NCBI RefSeq assembly: GCF_000010185.1
Contig: NC_010376.1
Location: forward strand, 372,001-436,000
DNA: 64,000 bases
Source: Finegoldia magna ATCC 29328
Lineage (GTDB): Bacteria > Bacillota > Clostridia > Tissierellales > Peptoniphilaceae
Direction: 5' to 3'
Made by a program: the position numbers and the translations under genes. A model generated the notes under the pieces. It was not told the DNA's origin. It worked only from the letters and a program-made list of their open reading frames with translations, and did not search any database. Of the stretch, positions 16,366-25,919 are shown one piece after another (the first letter of the stretch is position 1; the number at the start of each line of letters is the position of its first letter).

Positions 16366-18782
16366 GAAAATCAGATATTTATAATTTGAGAACAGAAGCT
16401 GTGTATGAGGCGATTAGTTTGAAGCATGCTGATCTTGGAGTGGAGCATGTTTTACTTGCGATGTTCAAGTTTGACTTCAAGGCGTCTCAATATTTGAAAA
16501 AACACGGTGGAAATTACGAAAAAATTAGAAATTTAATTATAGATGAGTTGGGTTATGGAGATAGCGATGAGACTAACCAAAGAATTAGCCCGAAACTTGA
16601 GGAGATAATCACTCAAGCTGTACAATTGTCCAACACTTATGGCGAAAGGACGATTACTCCGGAACATATTATGGCAGCTTTATGCTTGGATAGTTCGAAC
16701 TACGCTAATCATTTGATGAAGAGAACAGGCGTGGATATTATGAAATTGACAGCGGAACTTCGTAAATATTTCTTCATGAAGATGAAGAGAGAACGAGGAG
16801 ATGTCAACGACAATTCAGCTAATTCTTCCAAGCCAAATGAGATTGAAAAGTACACTAAGAATTTGAATGAAATGGCGAAAGAAGGAAAGATTGATCCATG
16901 TATCGGTCGTGAGGAAGAAATCGAAAGAATTATTCAAGTACTTCTTAGACGTAAGAAAAATAATCCTGTGTTGATTGGAAATCCTGGTGTCGGAAAGACT
17001 GCTATCGTGGAAGGCTTAGCTGTCAAGATTGTCAAGGGAGATGTGAATGATATTTTCAAGGACAAGGAGATTTTGTCATTGGATTTGGCGGCGTTGTTGG
17101 CAGGGACAAAATACAGAGGAGATTTTGAAGAAAGAATTAAAAAAGTTATCGATACTTTGTCAAATTCCGAAAACAAAATTTTATTTATAGATGAACTTCA
17201 TTCGTTGATGGGCGCAGGTGGTGCAGAGGGTGCGCTGGATGCATCAAATATTTTGAAACCATCATTGGCGAGAGGCGATTTGCAAATAATCGGAGCTACA
17301 ACTATCAATGAATACAGAAAAACTATCGAAAAGGACCAAGCTTTTGAAAGAAGACTTCAAACTATTATGGTAGATGAGCCTTCTGTTTCGGATTCTATTC
17401 AAGTTATTGAAGGATTGAAGGACAAATACGAATCACATCACCACGTTCTAATCAGTGATGAAGCAATCAAAGCGAGTGTTGAATTATCGCACAGATATTT
17501 GAATGATAGATATTTGCCAGATAAGGCGATAGATTTGATAGATGAAGCTCAATCGATGGTTAGAGTAAAAAACTTCACTGGTGGCAAAAATTATGCGAAA
17601 ATTCTAGAAGAATTAGAAGAAGAAAAGCAAGAAGCTATTCAAAATTCCGACTTTTTGCTTGCAGCAGAAAAAAGAGATGCCATCAAGGAAGTAGAAGCAG
17701 AAATGGAAGAAGAAGACCAAGACGAAAACAAATTGGAAATTGGATTCGATGAAATAGCGAATATTGTGTCACGCTGGGCGAAGGTTCCGGTGTCCAAGCT
17801 AACAGAATCAGAATCACAAAAATATTTGTTCTTGGCTGACAATTTGAAAAAAGTTGTCATCGGTCAAGACAAGGCTATCGATTCTATTTCTAATGCAATT
17901 AAAAGAGCGCGTGTCGGACTCAAAAATCCGAACAAACCAATCGGTTCATTTGTATTTGTTGGACCAACTGGTGTCGGTAAAACATACTTGGCGAAGAAAC
18001 TTGCCAAAGAATTGTTCAATGATGAAAATGCGATGATTAGAATCGACATGACAGAATATATGGAAAAACATTCCGTTTCCAAATTGATAGGATCTCCTCC
18101 AGGATATGTTGGCCACGATGATGGCGGACAATTAACTGATATGGTGCGTACGAAACCATATTCTGTAATATTGTTTGACGAAATCGAAAAAGCCCATCCA
18201 GATGTTTTCAACACACTTTTACAAGTTTTGGATGACGGTAGACTTACAGATTCCAAAGGACGCGTGGTTAATTTCAAAGATACTGTAATCATAATGACCT
18301 CAAACATTGGCGCAAGTGAACTTGAAAGCAAAAATGTAATTGGTTTTAATACTGCAGAAGATGTTGAGGTTGATGAATACAACAGAAACAAAGAAACTAT
18401 AAACAATGCAATGAAGTCAATGTTCAAGCCAGAATTTATGAATAGATTAGACGATGTGATCGTGTTTAGCAATTTGAACAAGGAAAATGTAAAAGAAATT
18501 GCAGGACTTATGATGGATGAATTGGTCGATAGAATGGCGAAGAATGATTTGATAATTTCTTACGACGAAAAAATCTTGGATTATCTTGTGGACAAGGGAT
18601 ACGACAAGAAATTTGGAGCAAGACCTCTTGAAAGACTCATCAGGACAGATATTGAAAACGAACTTGCAGACAAGATTTTGAACGGAGATATCGACAATAA
18701 CAGAAAAACGACTATAACTGTGGTTAACGACAAGGTTAGCTTCAGAAGATATGTAAGACGCAAAAAGACTGTGAAACAATAA
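16362..18782 (+). CDS. clpC: ClpC AAA+ unfoldase
   Basis: 806-residue Hsp100 ATPase that unfolds proteins for ClpP. N-terminal Clp repeat domain (residues 1-140, LGVEHVLLAMF and ITPEHIMAAL), first AAA with Walker A GNPGVGKTA near 205, a middle domain with coiled coil near 410-460, second AAA with GPTGVGKTYLAKK near 533, and the LIGSPPGYVG loop after it. TTG start, overlapping mcsB by 4 nt with AGGTG upstream. A short middle domain identifies ClpC rather than ClpB. Expected to be repressed by CtsR through the operon promoter. Confidence 0.95.
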   Translation: MRKSDIYNLRTEAVYEAISLKHADLGVEHVLLAMFKFDFKASQYLKKHGGNYEKIRNLIIDELGYGDSDETNQRISPKLEEIITQAVQLSNTYGERTITPEHIMAALCLDSSNYANHLMKRTGVDIMKLTAELRKYFFMKMKRERGDVNDNSANSSKPNEIEKYTKNLNEMAKEGKIDPCIGREEEIERIIQVLLRRKKNNPVLIGNPGVGKTAIVEGLAVKIVKGDVNDIFKDKEILSLDLAALLAGTKYRGDFEERIKKVIDTLSNSENKILFIDELHSLMGAGGAEGALDASNILKPSLARGDLQIIGATTINEYRKTIEKDQAFERRLQTIMVDEPSVSDSIQVIEGLKDKYESHHHVLISDEAIKASVELSHRYLNDRYLPDKAIDLIDEAQSMVRVKNFTGGKNYAKILEELEEEKQEAIQNSDFLLAAEKRDAIKEVEAEMEEEDQDENKLEIGFDEIANIVSRWAKVPVSKLTESESQKYLFLADNLKKVVIGQDKAIDSISNAIKRARVGLKNPNKPIGSFVFVGPTGVGKTYLAKKLAKELFNDENAMIRIDMTEYMEKHSVSKLIGSPPGYVGHDDGGQLTDMVRTKPYSVILFDEIEKAHPDVFNTLLQVLDDGRLTDSKGRVVNFKDTVIIMTSNIGASELESKNVIGFNTAEDVEVDEYNRNKETINNAMKSMFKPEFMNRLDDVIVFSNLNKENVKEIAGLMMDELVDRMAKNDLIISYDEKILDYLVDKGYDKKFGARPLERLIRTDIENELADKILNGDIDNNRKTTITVVNDKVSFRRYVRRKKTVKQ

Positions 18783-18783
18783 T

Positions 18784-20145
18784 ATGAAAAAGAAAACAAA
18801 ATACGTGTGCAAAAATTGTGGCTATGAACAGGCCATGTGGATAGGAAAATGCCCCAGTTGTAACAGCTGGGGTTCTATGCAAGAACAAGAAATCGTAGAT
18901 GAAAAATCAAATACTACAACAACAAGTTCGACTAAGTCTTCAAAAGCAGTTAAATTAGTCGATGTAAAGATAGATTCGTCGGAAAGAATTCAATCGTCGA
19001 TTACTGAATTAAACAGAGTTTTTGGCGGAGGACTTGTGCGTGATTCCGTGTCAATTCTAACTGCAAGACCAGGAGCAGGGAAATCGACTTTGCTGTTGGA
19101 ACTTGCAAATGATTTGGCTTCTAAAAACATAAAAGTTCTCTACATTTCTGGAGAAGAATCCACATCTCAAATCAAACAAAGAGCGATGAGAACTATGGAG
19201 AAAATCCCGGAAAATATTTGGTTGATTTCAACAACTAGTATGGACAATGCGTTGGATTCAATCGATAAAATAAAACCAGATGTGATTTTCTTGGATAGTA
19301 TTCAAACATTCCAACTTCGTGAATACACATCACGCCCAGGATCTCCTGTGCAAACTGATGAATGTGCGAATAAAATCGTAGAAATCTGCAAAAATCCCGA
19401 AAAGCCAACTCTAGCGATTATGGTTGGTCACATGACAAAATCAGACGAAATGGCAGGGCTTAGAACGCTTGAACATTTGGTGGATACTGTGCTTTATTTG
19501 GAAGGTGAAAGTGACGATCCTTTGAGATTGTTGACAACTACGAAAAATAGATTCGGTCGAACTGGTGAGATTGGACTGTTTAATATGCAAGAAGATGGAA
19601 TAAAAGAAATCACCGATGCGTCTGATTATTTCGTCACGAAAAGAAAAAAAGATGTAAATGGTGCAGCACTTTCTGTAATAAAAGAAGGTTCACGAATTTT
19701 GGTTGTGGAAGTGGAAGCATTGGTGTCCAAATCATTCACACCGTATCCGCAAAGAATAGGTGACAGTCTTCGCAAAGACCAATTAAACACTTTGATTTCT
19801 ATCTTGGAAGAACGCGCTGGAATGAATATGTACGACAAAAATGTCATCATCAAAACCACAGGTGGAATCAAAATTCAAGAACAGTCTGTGAATTTGTCCA
19901 TAATAATGGCGATTGCATCATCACTTATGAACAAACCAATTCCATCAGATGTAGTGTTCATCGGAGAAGTTGGATTGACAGGAGAAATCAAAAGAGTCCC
20001 ACAAATAGAAACCAGATTAAAAGAAATCGAAAGATTGGGATACAAAAAAGTTTATATCTCACAAAACACGAAACTAACACAAAAATACGATCTCGAAATC
20101 AAACAATTTGATAGCATAAGATCGGTAATATCAGATATATTTTAA
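18784..20145 (+). CDS. radA: RadA / Sms recombination protein
   Basis: 453-residue DnaB-like branch-migration helicase of homologous recombination. N-terminal four-Cys zinc finger (CKNCGYEQAMWIGKCPSCNSW, residues 8-28), RecA-like core with Walker A ARPGAGKSTLLL near 95-106 (the usual form is DPGIGKSTLLL), RadA-specific KNRFG motif in TTKNRFGRTGEIG near 256, and a Lon-protease-like C-terminal domain. It starts 1 nt after the clpC stop, a common gene order in Firmicutes. Confidence 0.95.
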   Translation: MKKKTKYVCKNCGYEQAMWIGKCPSCNSWGSMQEQEIVDEKSNTTTTSSTKSSKAVKLVDVKIDSSERIQSSITELNRVFGGGLVRDSVSILTARPGAGKSTLLLELANDLASKNIKVLYISGEESTSQIKQRAMRTMEKIPENIWLISTTSMDNALDSIDKIKPDVIFLDSIQTFQLREYTSRPGSPVQTDECANKIVEICKNPEKPTLAIMVGHMTKSDEMAGLRTLEHLVDTVLYLEGESDDPLRLLTTTKNRFGRTGEIGLFNMQEDGIKEITDASDYFVTKRKKDVNGAALSVIKEGSRILVVEVEALVSKSFTPYPQRIGDSLRKDQLNTLISILEERAGMNMYDKNVIIKTTGGIKIQEQSVNLSIIMAIASSLMNKPIPSDVVFIGEVGLTGEIKRVPQIETRLKEIERLGYKKVYISQNTKLTQKYDLEIKQFDSIRSVISDIF

Positions 20146-20174
20146 AAGGCACTCAAAAATTGAGCGCCTTTTTC
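20144..20174. terminator. convergent terminator radA / lipoprotein gene
   Basis: AAAAGGC-A-CTCAA (20144-20156) pairs with TTGAG-C-GCCTTTT (20160-20172) with one A/C mismatch, followed by T residues. Confidence 0.75.
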
Positions 20175-20479
20175 TAATTCTTTCCTAATAGTAATTTGTT
20201 GTTATCAATGTAGGCTTTTATTGCCGACAAATCATTTTTCTCATATAAATCCAATAGATATTGTCTGTGGATTTTGGATTCTTCCTTACCATCCTTGTAA
20301 ATTGGATAATCTTCGTTTTCTTTCATGGACTGCATAGCCTTTTTCAAATCATCATCAGAACCAATGCCGTATCTTTCAGAATACGAATTGTAAGTATTCA
20401 TTGATTGATTTTTGCACATTGTGAATGAAAACATCATCACTGTACATAATAAAATCACAAGCAATTTGTTACGTTTCAT
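20174..20479 (-). CDS. small secreted or lipoprotein, unknown function
   Basis: 101 residues: basic start MKRNK, hydrophobic segment, then MFSFTMC, which resembles a lipobox although Met at -1 is unusual. The mature part is hydrophilic and rich in Lys, Asp and Tyr, with no domain I recognise. A clear ribosome site (AGGAGGC) precedes the ATG. Single gene between radA and pepF. Either a lipoprotein or a signal-anchored protein. Confidence 0.65.
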   Translation of the reverse strand: MKRNKLLVILLCTVMMFSFTMCKNQSMNTYNSYSERYGIGSDDDLKKAMQSMKENEDYPIYKDGKEESKIHRQYLLDLYEKNDLSAIKAYIDNNKLLLGKN

Positions 20480-20544
20480 AAAAGCCTCCTAATTATTTAT
20501 TTAATTATATTATAAAACGTTTTCTAAAAAAAACAACTCTTATA

Positions 20545-20573
20545 TACAAAAAAAGAGTGGACTATGTCCACTC
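20545..20573 (-). terminator. pepF terminator
   Basis: GAGTGGAC (20555-20562) pairs with GTCCACTC (20566-20573); the A-run at 20545-20554 is the T-run on the minus strand. Confidence 0.85.
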
Positions 20574-20579
20574 TCAAAA

Positions 20580-22265
20580 TTATAATTCTTTTTCTATTTC
20601 GTCTAATATTTCCAATAATTGTGGAAGGATTTCTTCAAGAACTCCATCGTTCATTGGGTTTTTGATATTACCAGATTTCATTATTCCAAAGAATGATTGG
20701 CTTCCACCAACTTTACAGATTTCAAGGTAATCTTTGAATGCTTCTTCGCGGTTCTTTCTTGATTTCAATAAGAATTGGAATGCGCAAACTTGCGCCAATG
20801 TGTAATCAATGTAATAGAATGGGTTGTTGAAGATGTGACCTTGTCTGTACCACCAAGTTCCTTTTTCCAAGAATTCATCATCATAATCCAAGTTTGGACG
20901 ATACATTAATTCTATTTCGTGGTATTTTGCTTTTCTTTCTTCCGCTGTTGCATCTGGATTTTCGTATACGAAGTGTTGGAAATGGTCGATAGTTACTCCG
21001 TAAGGAATGAAACTAATAGCTCCGTCTAAATGAGAGAATTTGAATTTGTTAGTTTCTTCTTCGAAGAACAATTCCATCCATGGCCATGTCAAAAATTCCA
21101 TACTCATTGAGTGGATTTCACATGCTTCAAATGTTGGCCAGATGTATTCGAAAATTCTTCCGTCCATTGAAGTGTATGCTTGGAATGCGTGGCCAGCTTC
21201 GTGAGTCATTACTTCGACATCGTGAGTAGTTCCGTTGAAGTTTGCGAAGATGAATGGAGATTCATAATCTTCAATTGTAGTACAATATCCTCCGCCTTCT
21301 TTACCTTTTTTGCTTTCCAAATCGAACAATTCTCTTTCATACATAAAATCGAAGAATTTTTTAGTTTCTGATGACAATTCTGAGTACATTTTCTTAGCGT
21401 TATCTACCAAGAAGTCTTTTCCTCCGTGAGGTTTTGCGTTACCATCAGTGAACATTACGTTGTTATCGTAAGCTTTCATATCTTCGATGCCGATTCTCTT
21501 GGATTGTTTCTTTCTCAATTCAAGATAAACTGGTGTTACGTATTTTTTGACAAATTCTCTGTATTTTGCAACGTCATTCTTGTCATAATCAGTTCTCATC
21601 AATGATTTGTATTGGTATTCAATGTATGAATCAAATCCCAAAGCTTTAGCCATATCTGTTCTTACATGGACCATTTCATCGTAAATATCGTCGATTTCTT
21701 TTTCGTGTTCTGCGAAAAATTCTGAGATTTTTCTTGTAGCTGCTTTTCTTTCATCACGATCTTTTGATTGTGTGTAAGGAGCCATTTGTGACAATGTCAA
21801 TGTTTTATTGTCAAATTCGATTTGAGCAGATGCTATTAATTTGTTGTATTTAGTAGTTAATTGGTTTTCTTTTTGTTTGAATGGAACTGCTTTTTCGTTG
21901 AAAATCAATTGGCAGCTTATTAAATCAAACAAATGTTGACCAAAATGTTTAACCAATTCGTCTTTGAATTTGGAATTATTAATAGCTTCGTACATTTTAG
22001 TGTCAAGCACTGAATAATGTGGCATGTATTCATCCAAGAAATCTTGTTCTTCTTTGTAGAATTCGTCGTTTGTATCGATAGTGTGACGAATGTATGCAAG
22101 GTTAGAATTAGTGCTTAATGTTTTCTTGTATTTGTCCATTTCTTCCATGATTTTGATTTGTTCATCAGAAGTTGTGGAATCGTTAAATCTTTTAATTAAA
22201 TCTTCGACCTTTTTTTTGTCTTCTTCAAAATTTGGTCTAGTGTATTTGTATTCTGTAAATTTCAT
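20580..22265 (-). CDS. pepF: oligoendopeptidase F, M3 family
   Basis: 561-residue cytoplasmic zinc peptidase that cleaves oligopeptides. The HEAGHAFQ zinc-binding motif lies near residue 353, with downstream Glu ligand region EACEIHSMSMEFLTWPWMELF near 383. The ribosome site GAGGTG precedes the ATG. Consistent with an amino-acid- and peptide-fermenting lifestyle. Single-gene unit with its own terminator, divergent from the ADP-ribosylglycohydrolase gene. Confidence 0.92.
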   Translation of the reverse strand: MKFTEYKYTRPNFEEDKKKVEDLIKRFNDSTTSDEQIKIMEEMDKYKKTLSTNSNLAYIRHTIDTNDEFYKEEQDFLDEYMPHYSVLDTKMYEAINNSKFKDELVKHFGQHLFDLISCQLIFNEKAVPFKQKENQLTTKYNKLIASAQIEFDNKTLTLSQMAPYTQSKDRDERKAATRKISEFFAEHEKEIDDIYDEMVHVRTDMAKALGFDSYIEYQYKSLMRTDYDKNDVAKYREFVKKYVTPVYLELRKKQSKRIGIEDMKAYDNNVMFTDGNAKPHGGKDFLVDNAKKMYSELSSETKKFFDFMYERELFDLESKKGKEGGGYCTTIEDYESPFIFANFNGTTHDVEVMTHEAGHAFQAYTSMDGRIFEYIWPTFEACEIHSMSMEFLTWPWMELFFEEETNKFKFSHLDGAISFIPYGVTIDHFQHFVYENPDATAEERKAKYHEIELMYRPNLDYDDEFLEKGTWWYRQGHIFNNPFYYIDYTLAQVCAFQFLLKSRKNREEAFKDYLEICKVGGSQSFFGIMKSGNIKNPMNDGVLEEILPQLLEILDEIEKEL

Positions 22266-22330
22266 TTTTTCACCTCTAAAATTATTTTATCATATTTTTA
22301 TACTATGTAAATGTTTTTATGGTTGATAAA

Positions 22331-22359
22331 TTCAAATGGCGAACGGTTTGAGATATAAT
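22331..22359 (+). promoter_or_regulatory. candidate promoter of the ADP-ribosylglycohydrolase gene
   Basis: TTCAAA (22331-22336), 17-nt spacer, TATAAT (22354-22359), followed by AAGGAG and ATG. Confidence 0.5.
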
Positions 22360-22379
22360 ATAAAAAAGGAGATGAAAAA

Positions 22380-23192
22380 ATGAACTCTGATTACAAAGAT
22401 AGAATCAAAGGAGCGCTGTATGCATTTGCGATAGGCGATAGCATGGGTGCTACGACGGAATTTATGACAGATGTGGAAATCTCTCAAAAATACGACAAGA
22501 TTACAGATATTGTCGGTGGAGGATGGCTTGATTTGAAGGCCGGAGAATGTACCGATGACACCGATATGAGTATTTGTGTTATGAATTGTTTGATGAAAAA
22601 TGACAACGATAATTTTGAAAAAAATACAATGAAACTTTTTGTAGAATGGTACAACACTCATCCAAGAGATATTGGCAATCAATGTAGACGTGCTATTGAA
22701 CATTACATTCAATACGAAATATTTATCGAAGAAGATGATACAGCACTTGGAAACGGAAGCTTGATGAGAGCACTTCCTTGTGCATTACTGGATAACGAAA
22801 ACTCAGAAGAACTGAACATAAAACAAGGAAAACTTACACATAACAACGATATGTGTGCTGAAATTATACGAGAATACACACAAATTATCAGAGATAATAT
22901 CAACGGGAAAAACCACGAGCTAAAAGATACGCAATTGTTAAAACCATCTGGATATATCGTGAACACTTTTAATAATGCGATTCATTGGGCAAAAGAAAAT
23001 TTCGTTGAAGATTGTATTATAAATGCTGTAAATCACGGGGGAGATTCTGACACGATAGCTGCAATTGCAGGAAGTATCAGCGGCTCGATTCATGGATATT
23101 CTACAATTCCTAAAAGATGGATTGAAAAGTTAGACGAAAATGTAAAAGAGGAAATTGAAAAATTTGTAGAATATTTGGAAAATCAAATATAA
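22380..23192 (+). CDS. ADP-ribosylglycohydrolase family protein
   Basis: 270 residues of the DraG / ARH fold, which removes ADP-ribose from proteins or small molecules using two Mg2+. Metal-binding signatures are visible: GDSMGATTEF near 20, GECTDDTDMS near 57-66, GNGSLMRALP near 126-135 and HGGDSDTIAAIAG near 218-230. No partner ADP-ribosyltransferase is adjacent, so the substrate is unknown. Single gene with its own promoter and terminator. Confidence 0.9.
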   Translation: MNSDYKDRIKGALYAFAIGDSMGATTEFMTDVEISQKYDKITDIVGGGWLDLKAGECTDDTDMSICVMNCLMKNDNDNFEKNTMKLFVEWYNTHPRDIGNQCRRAIEHYIQYEIFIEEDDTALGNGSLMRALPCALLDNENSEELNIKQGKLTHNNDMCAEIIREYTQIIRDNINGKNHELKDTQLLKPSGYIVNTFNNAIHWAKENFVEDCIINAVNHGGDSDTIAAIAGSISGSIHGYSTIPKRWIEKLDENVKEEIEKFVEYLENQI

Positions 23193-23197
23193 GCAAT

Positions 23198-23226
23198 AAA
23201 AAATCCTGCGTAATGCAGGATTTTTT
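23198..23226. terminator. bidirectional terminator
   Basis: AAATCCTGC (23201-23209) pairs with GCAGGATTT (23215-23223), flanked by A-run and T-run; serves the converging genes on both sides. Confidence 0.85.
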
Positions 23227-23234
23227 GCTGTTTA

Positions 23235-24395
23235 TTATTCTGTTATATCTTCGCCGTTGTAAGCGTGAGTATATATCATTTTTACTATTTCTGGATTTGA
23301 TTCACGAGGATTTGTCAAAGTACATGGATCTTCGTAAGCATTCTTGCTCATTTCATCCAATACAGCGTCAAATTTTTCTTTGTTAAATCCGAATTTTTCT
23401 TCAACTTCTTTCAATGTTGGTGGAATGCCAACTTTCTTAGCTAATTCTCTAACAGCTATTGGATAATCTTTTACGTTTAATTCTTTTTCAATCCAATCAA
23501 CTTTATTAGTAGCTTTTCTGTTAAATTGTGTGATGTATGGAAGTAGAATTGCGTTAGCAAGTCCGTGAGTAATTCCAAATTCGCCACCAATTTTGTGTGC
23601 TAATGAGTGAACTAAACCAAGTGAAGCTGATGTAAATGCGATACCTGCCATTGTTGATGCATTATGCATTTTTTCACGAGCTTCCATGTCGTCTGGATTT
23701 TCGCAAGCTTTTGGTAAATATTCAAATACCAATTTCAATGCGTGAATTGCAAGTGCGTCAGTATAATCGTTAGCGATATTAGATACTAATGCTTCTGTAG
23801 CGTGGGCTACAACGTCCATACCAGTATTTGCTGTAACTGATTTTGGCATCTTAGATGGTAGAACAGGATCTACAATAGCGATGTCTGGAACAATGTGATC
23901 GGATACTAATGGATATTTGATGTGTTTTTCAGTATCAGTGATAACTGAGAATGCAGTGATTTCACTTGCAGTACCTGAAGTTGATGGTATACCAACGAAT
24001 TTTGCTTTTTTACGAAGTTCTGGAAGAGATCCTGGTTCAATGATGTCTTCGAATTTTAATTCAGGATGTTCATAAAAAGCCCACATACATTTTGCAGCGT
24101 CCATTGCAGAACCGCCACCTAATGCGATTATCCAATCTGGTTGGAATTCTTGCATTTTCTTAGCGCCTTCTTCAACAGTTTTAACTGATGGATTTTCTTC
24201 AACGCCATCAAAAACACATACTTCCATATTTGCGTTCTTCAATTCTTCACAAGCTCTATCTACGAAACCGTTTTTCTTCATAGAATTTCCACCTGTAACA
24301 ATAATTGCTTTCTTACCTTTCAATTCACTTAATTTTGAAAAAGTTCCTTCTCCGAAATAAATGAAACCTGGAATATGAAGTACTCCGTTTGCCAT
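23235..24395 (-). CDS. iron-containing alcohol dehydrogenase
   Basis: 386-residue type III (Fe-dependent) NAD(P)H alcohol dehydrogenase, close to butanol dehydrogenases. Nucleotide-binding GGGSAMDAAK is near residue 95, GIPSTSGTASEITAFSV near 135-150, and metal-ligand histidines in HSLAHKIGGEFGITHGLANA near 262-282. Ribosome site AAGGAG. The cofactor-regenerating reduction of aldehydes fits a fermentative anaerobe. Monocistronic; the upstream 228-nt gap contains several TATAAT-like hexamers but no promoter I can assign with confidence. Confidence 0.9.
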   Translation of the reverse strand: MANGVLHIPGFIYFGEGTFSKLSELKGKKAIIVTGGNSMKKNGFVDRACEELKNANMEVCVFDGVEENPSVKTVEEGAKKMQEFQPDWIIALGGGSAMDAAKCMWAFYEHPELKFEDIIEPGSLPELRKKAKFVGIPSTSGTASEITAFSVITDTEKHIKYPLVSDHIVPDIAIVDPVLPSKMPKSVTANTGMDVVAHATEALVSNIANDYTDALAIHALKLVFEYLPKACENPDDMEAREKMHNASTMAGIAFTSASLGLVHSLAHKIGGEFGITHGLANAILLPYITQFNRKATNKVDWIEKELNVKDYPIAVRELAKKVGIPPTLKEVEEKFGFNKEKFDAVLDEMSKNAYEDPCTLTNPRESNPEIVKMIYTHAYNGEDITE

Positions 24396-24623
24396 AATAA
24401 ATCACTCCTTTTGTAAGTTGTACAAAAACAATATGTTTCTGCTATAATAATATTATAACAATATTTGAATCGTTTAGTCAAATAAAAAACGAAATTTTTA
24501 ACAGATAAATAGTATCGTGTTAAAGTGTTTTATCATGATGAATAACAACGATATTTTAAAACGTAGTTTTATATTTTGGAAAGCGTTTCACAAAAAATTG
24601 GACAAATATATAAGGAGAGTAAA

Positions 24624-24956
24624 ATGTCAGAAGAAAACAAAACGAAAAATGTAAAAAAGAAAATATGGATAATTTTGATAGTTGTGCTTATTTTCTTGGC
24701 ATCGTGCAGTGCATTGGTGTTTAAGTCAGCAGGATTTCAAAGATTTAAGAAAAATGTAAAAAGTGAGTACAGCGGTGGAATCAAAAGAGAAATCATAATT
24801 TACAATGCAGAAGGAAAAGAAATTTTCAAAAAAGAAGGCAAATTTGATTTTACTTACGATGACAAATGTATTGAATACATCGACACGCAAACTAATTTGA
24901 AACACAACGTGTTTGCGGGAGATAATTCAACGGTAATTATTAATGAATTGAAATAA
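24624..24956 (+). CDS. small membrane-anchored protein of unknown function
   Basis: 110 residues. An in-frame ATG at 24576 exists, but AAGGAGAG at 24612-24619 places the start at 24624. A lysine-rich cytoplasmic start (residues 1-13) is followed by one transmembrane helix (14-35) and an extracellular domain with the pattern EYSGGIKREIIIYNAEGKEI, KKEGKFDFTY and a closing VIINE. I recall similar small proteins in Firmicutes (GGxxRxxxVYxxxGKxI...GKFD) but have no function for them. Ends at a strong terminator shared with ssrA. Confidence 0.7.
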   Translation: MSEENKTKNVKKKIWIILIVVLIFLASCSALVFKSAGFQRFKKNVKSEYSGGIKREIIIYNAEGKEIFKKEGKFDFTYDDKCIEYIDTQTNLKHNVFAGDNSTVIINELK

Positions 24957-24963
24957 TGAACAC

Positions 24964-24995
24964 AAAAAAAGGTAGCCGTGATGGCTACCTTTTTT
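24964..24995. terminator. bidirectional terminator between the membrane protein gene and ssrA
   Basis: AAAAAAGGTAGCC (24965-24977) pairs with GGCTACCTTTTTT (24983-24995), loop GTGAT. Also ends the minus-strand tmRNA just past its CCA. Confidence 0.9.
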
Positions 24996-24997
24996 GA

Positions 24998-25359
24998 TGG
25001 TGGAGATGAGGAGAATCGAACTCCTGTCCAAAAATATATCCCTAAGAACTTCTCCGAGTGCAGTCAATTAATTTTTATTCGTCGATCAAAATTTAACTGA
25101 CAAAACTATGATCGATATATCCTCTTAAATAATCTCATATACCAGAGGAAAATATACGAGATGTTCCTGCTCATTAGTTGAGATTCAAAAAGAAAACGCA
25201 GGACGATTTTCTAGTTTTTGAATCGGCCGCCGTTATTAGGCAGCTAATGCGAAGTTATTATCTTCAGCGTTTATATTTAGTTGTCCTTTTTTTACGTTTG
25301 TAGACGAAAACGACTCGCTATTCAAACTTCAATATCCCTGTCGAAACCAAGACATCCCC
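24998..25359 (-). ncRNA. ssrA: transfer-messenger RNA (tmRNA)
   Basis: About 362 nt on the minus strand. The 5' end reads GGGGATGTCTTGG, the 3' end GTTCGATTCTCCTCATCTCC followed by encoded ACCA; these form the tRNA-Ala-like acceptor with its T arm. The tag frame near 25250-25290 decodes to ...AEDNNFALAA followed by two stops (TAATAA), very like the AEDNFALAA tag of Clostridia. It rescues stalled ribosomes with SmpB. The exact resume codon is not certain; GCT of the AED stretch is likely. Confidence 0.95.
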
Positions 25360-25375
25360 ATATTTTTACAACTAT

Positions 25376-25404
25376 ATTTTACCATAAAATGTGTAATTCT
25401 TCAA
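25376..25404 (-). promoter_or_regulatory. ssrA promoter
   Basis: On the minus strand TTGAAG (25404-25399), 17-nt spacer, extended -10 with TAAAAT (25381-25376), about 17 nt before the mature 5' end. Confidence 0.65.
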
Positions 25405-25465
25405 ATAATTGATAAATATATGAACATATTATAAAATGTAGGTAATAATATATTTGGAGGTTTTT

Positions 25466-25918
25466 ATGAAAATAGCAATAGCAGCCGATCACGGTGGATT
25501 TGAATTAAAAGATTCAATGGTTGAATATATAAAAAGTTTGGGAAATGAAGTTGTGGATTTGGGAACAAATTCAGCTGATTCAGTAGATTATCCAGATTAT
25601 GCAAAGAAAGTTTGCGAAGAAATCCAAAAAGGAAATTCTGATTTGGGAATTTTGATTTGTGGAACAGGTATTGGCATGAGCTTGGCTGCGAACAAATTCG
25701 AAGGAATAAGAGCGGCTTGTGTGTCTGATGTGTACAGTGCGAAAATGAGCAGAAATCACAATAATGCAAATGTGCTTTGCATTGGAGCGCGTGTAATTGG
25801 AGATGAGGTTGCTAAACTTATCATCAAAACTTTCTTGGAAAATGAATTCGAAGCTGGTCGTCACCAAAGAAGAGTTGACAAGATAATGGCTTTCGAAAAA
25901 GAAAACAAGGGATTATAA
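25466..25918 (+). CDS. rpiB: ribose-5-phosphate isomerase B
   Basis: 150-residue RpiB/LacAB-family isomerase interconverting ribose-5-phosphate and ribulose-5-phosphate. Signatures: AADHGGFELK at residues 5-14, the catalytic-Cys loop GILICGTGIGMS near 62-73, and NNANVLCIGARVIG near 97-110. GGAGG at 25456-25460 fixes the ATG start (a TTG 12 nt earlier overlaps it). First gene of rpiB-polA-coaE-transglycosylase; the stop is 1 nt before polA. Confidence 0.95.
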   Translation: MKIAIAADHGGFELKDSMVEYIKSLGNEVVDLGTNSADSVDYPDYAKKVCEEIQKGNSDLGILICGTGIGMSLAANKFEGIRAACVSDVYSAKMSRNHNNANVLCIGARVIGDEVAKLIIKTFLENEFEAGRHQRRVDKIMAFEKENKGL

Positions 25919-25919
25919 A

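Noticed and set aside
17864..18481. Minus-strand open frame of 205 codons inside clpC
   Set aside because: Antisense shadow of the highly conserved second AAA domain; no start signal and composition typical of a shadow frame.
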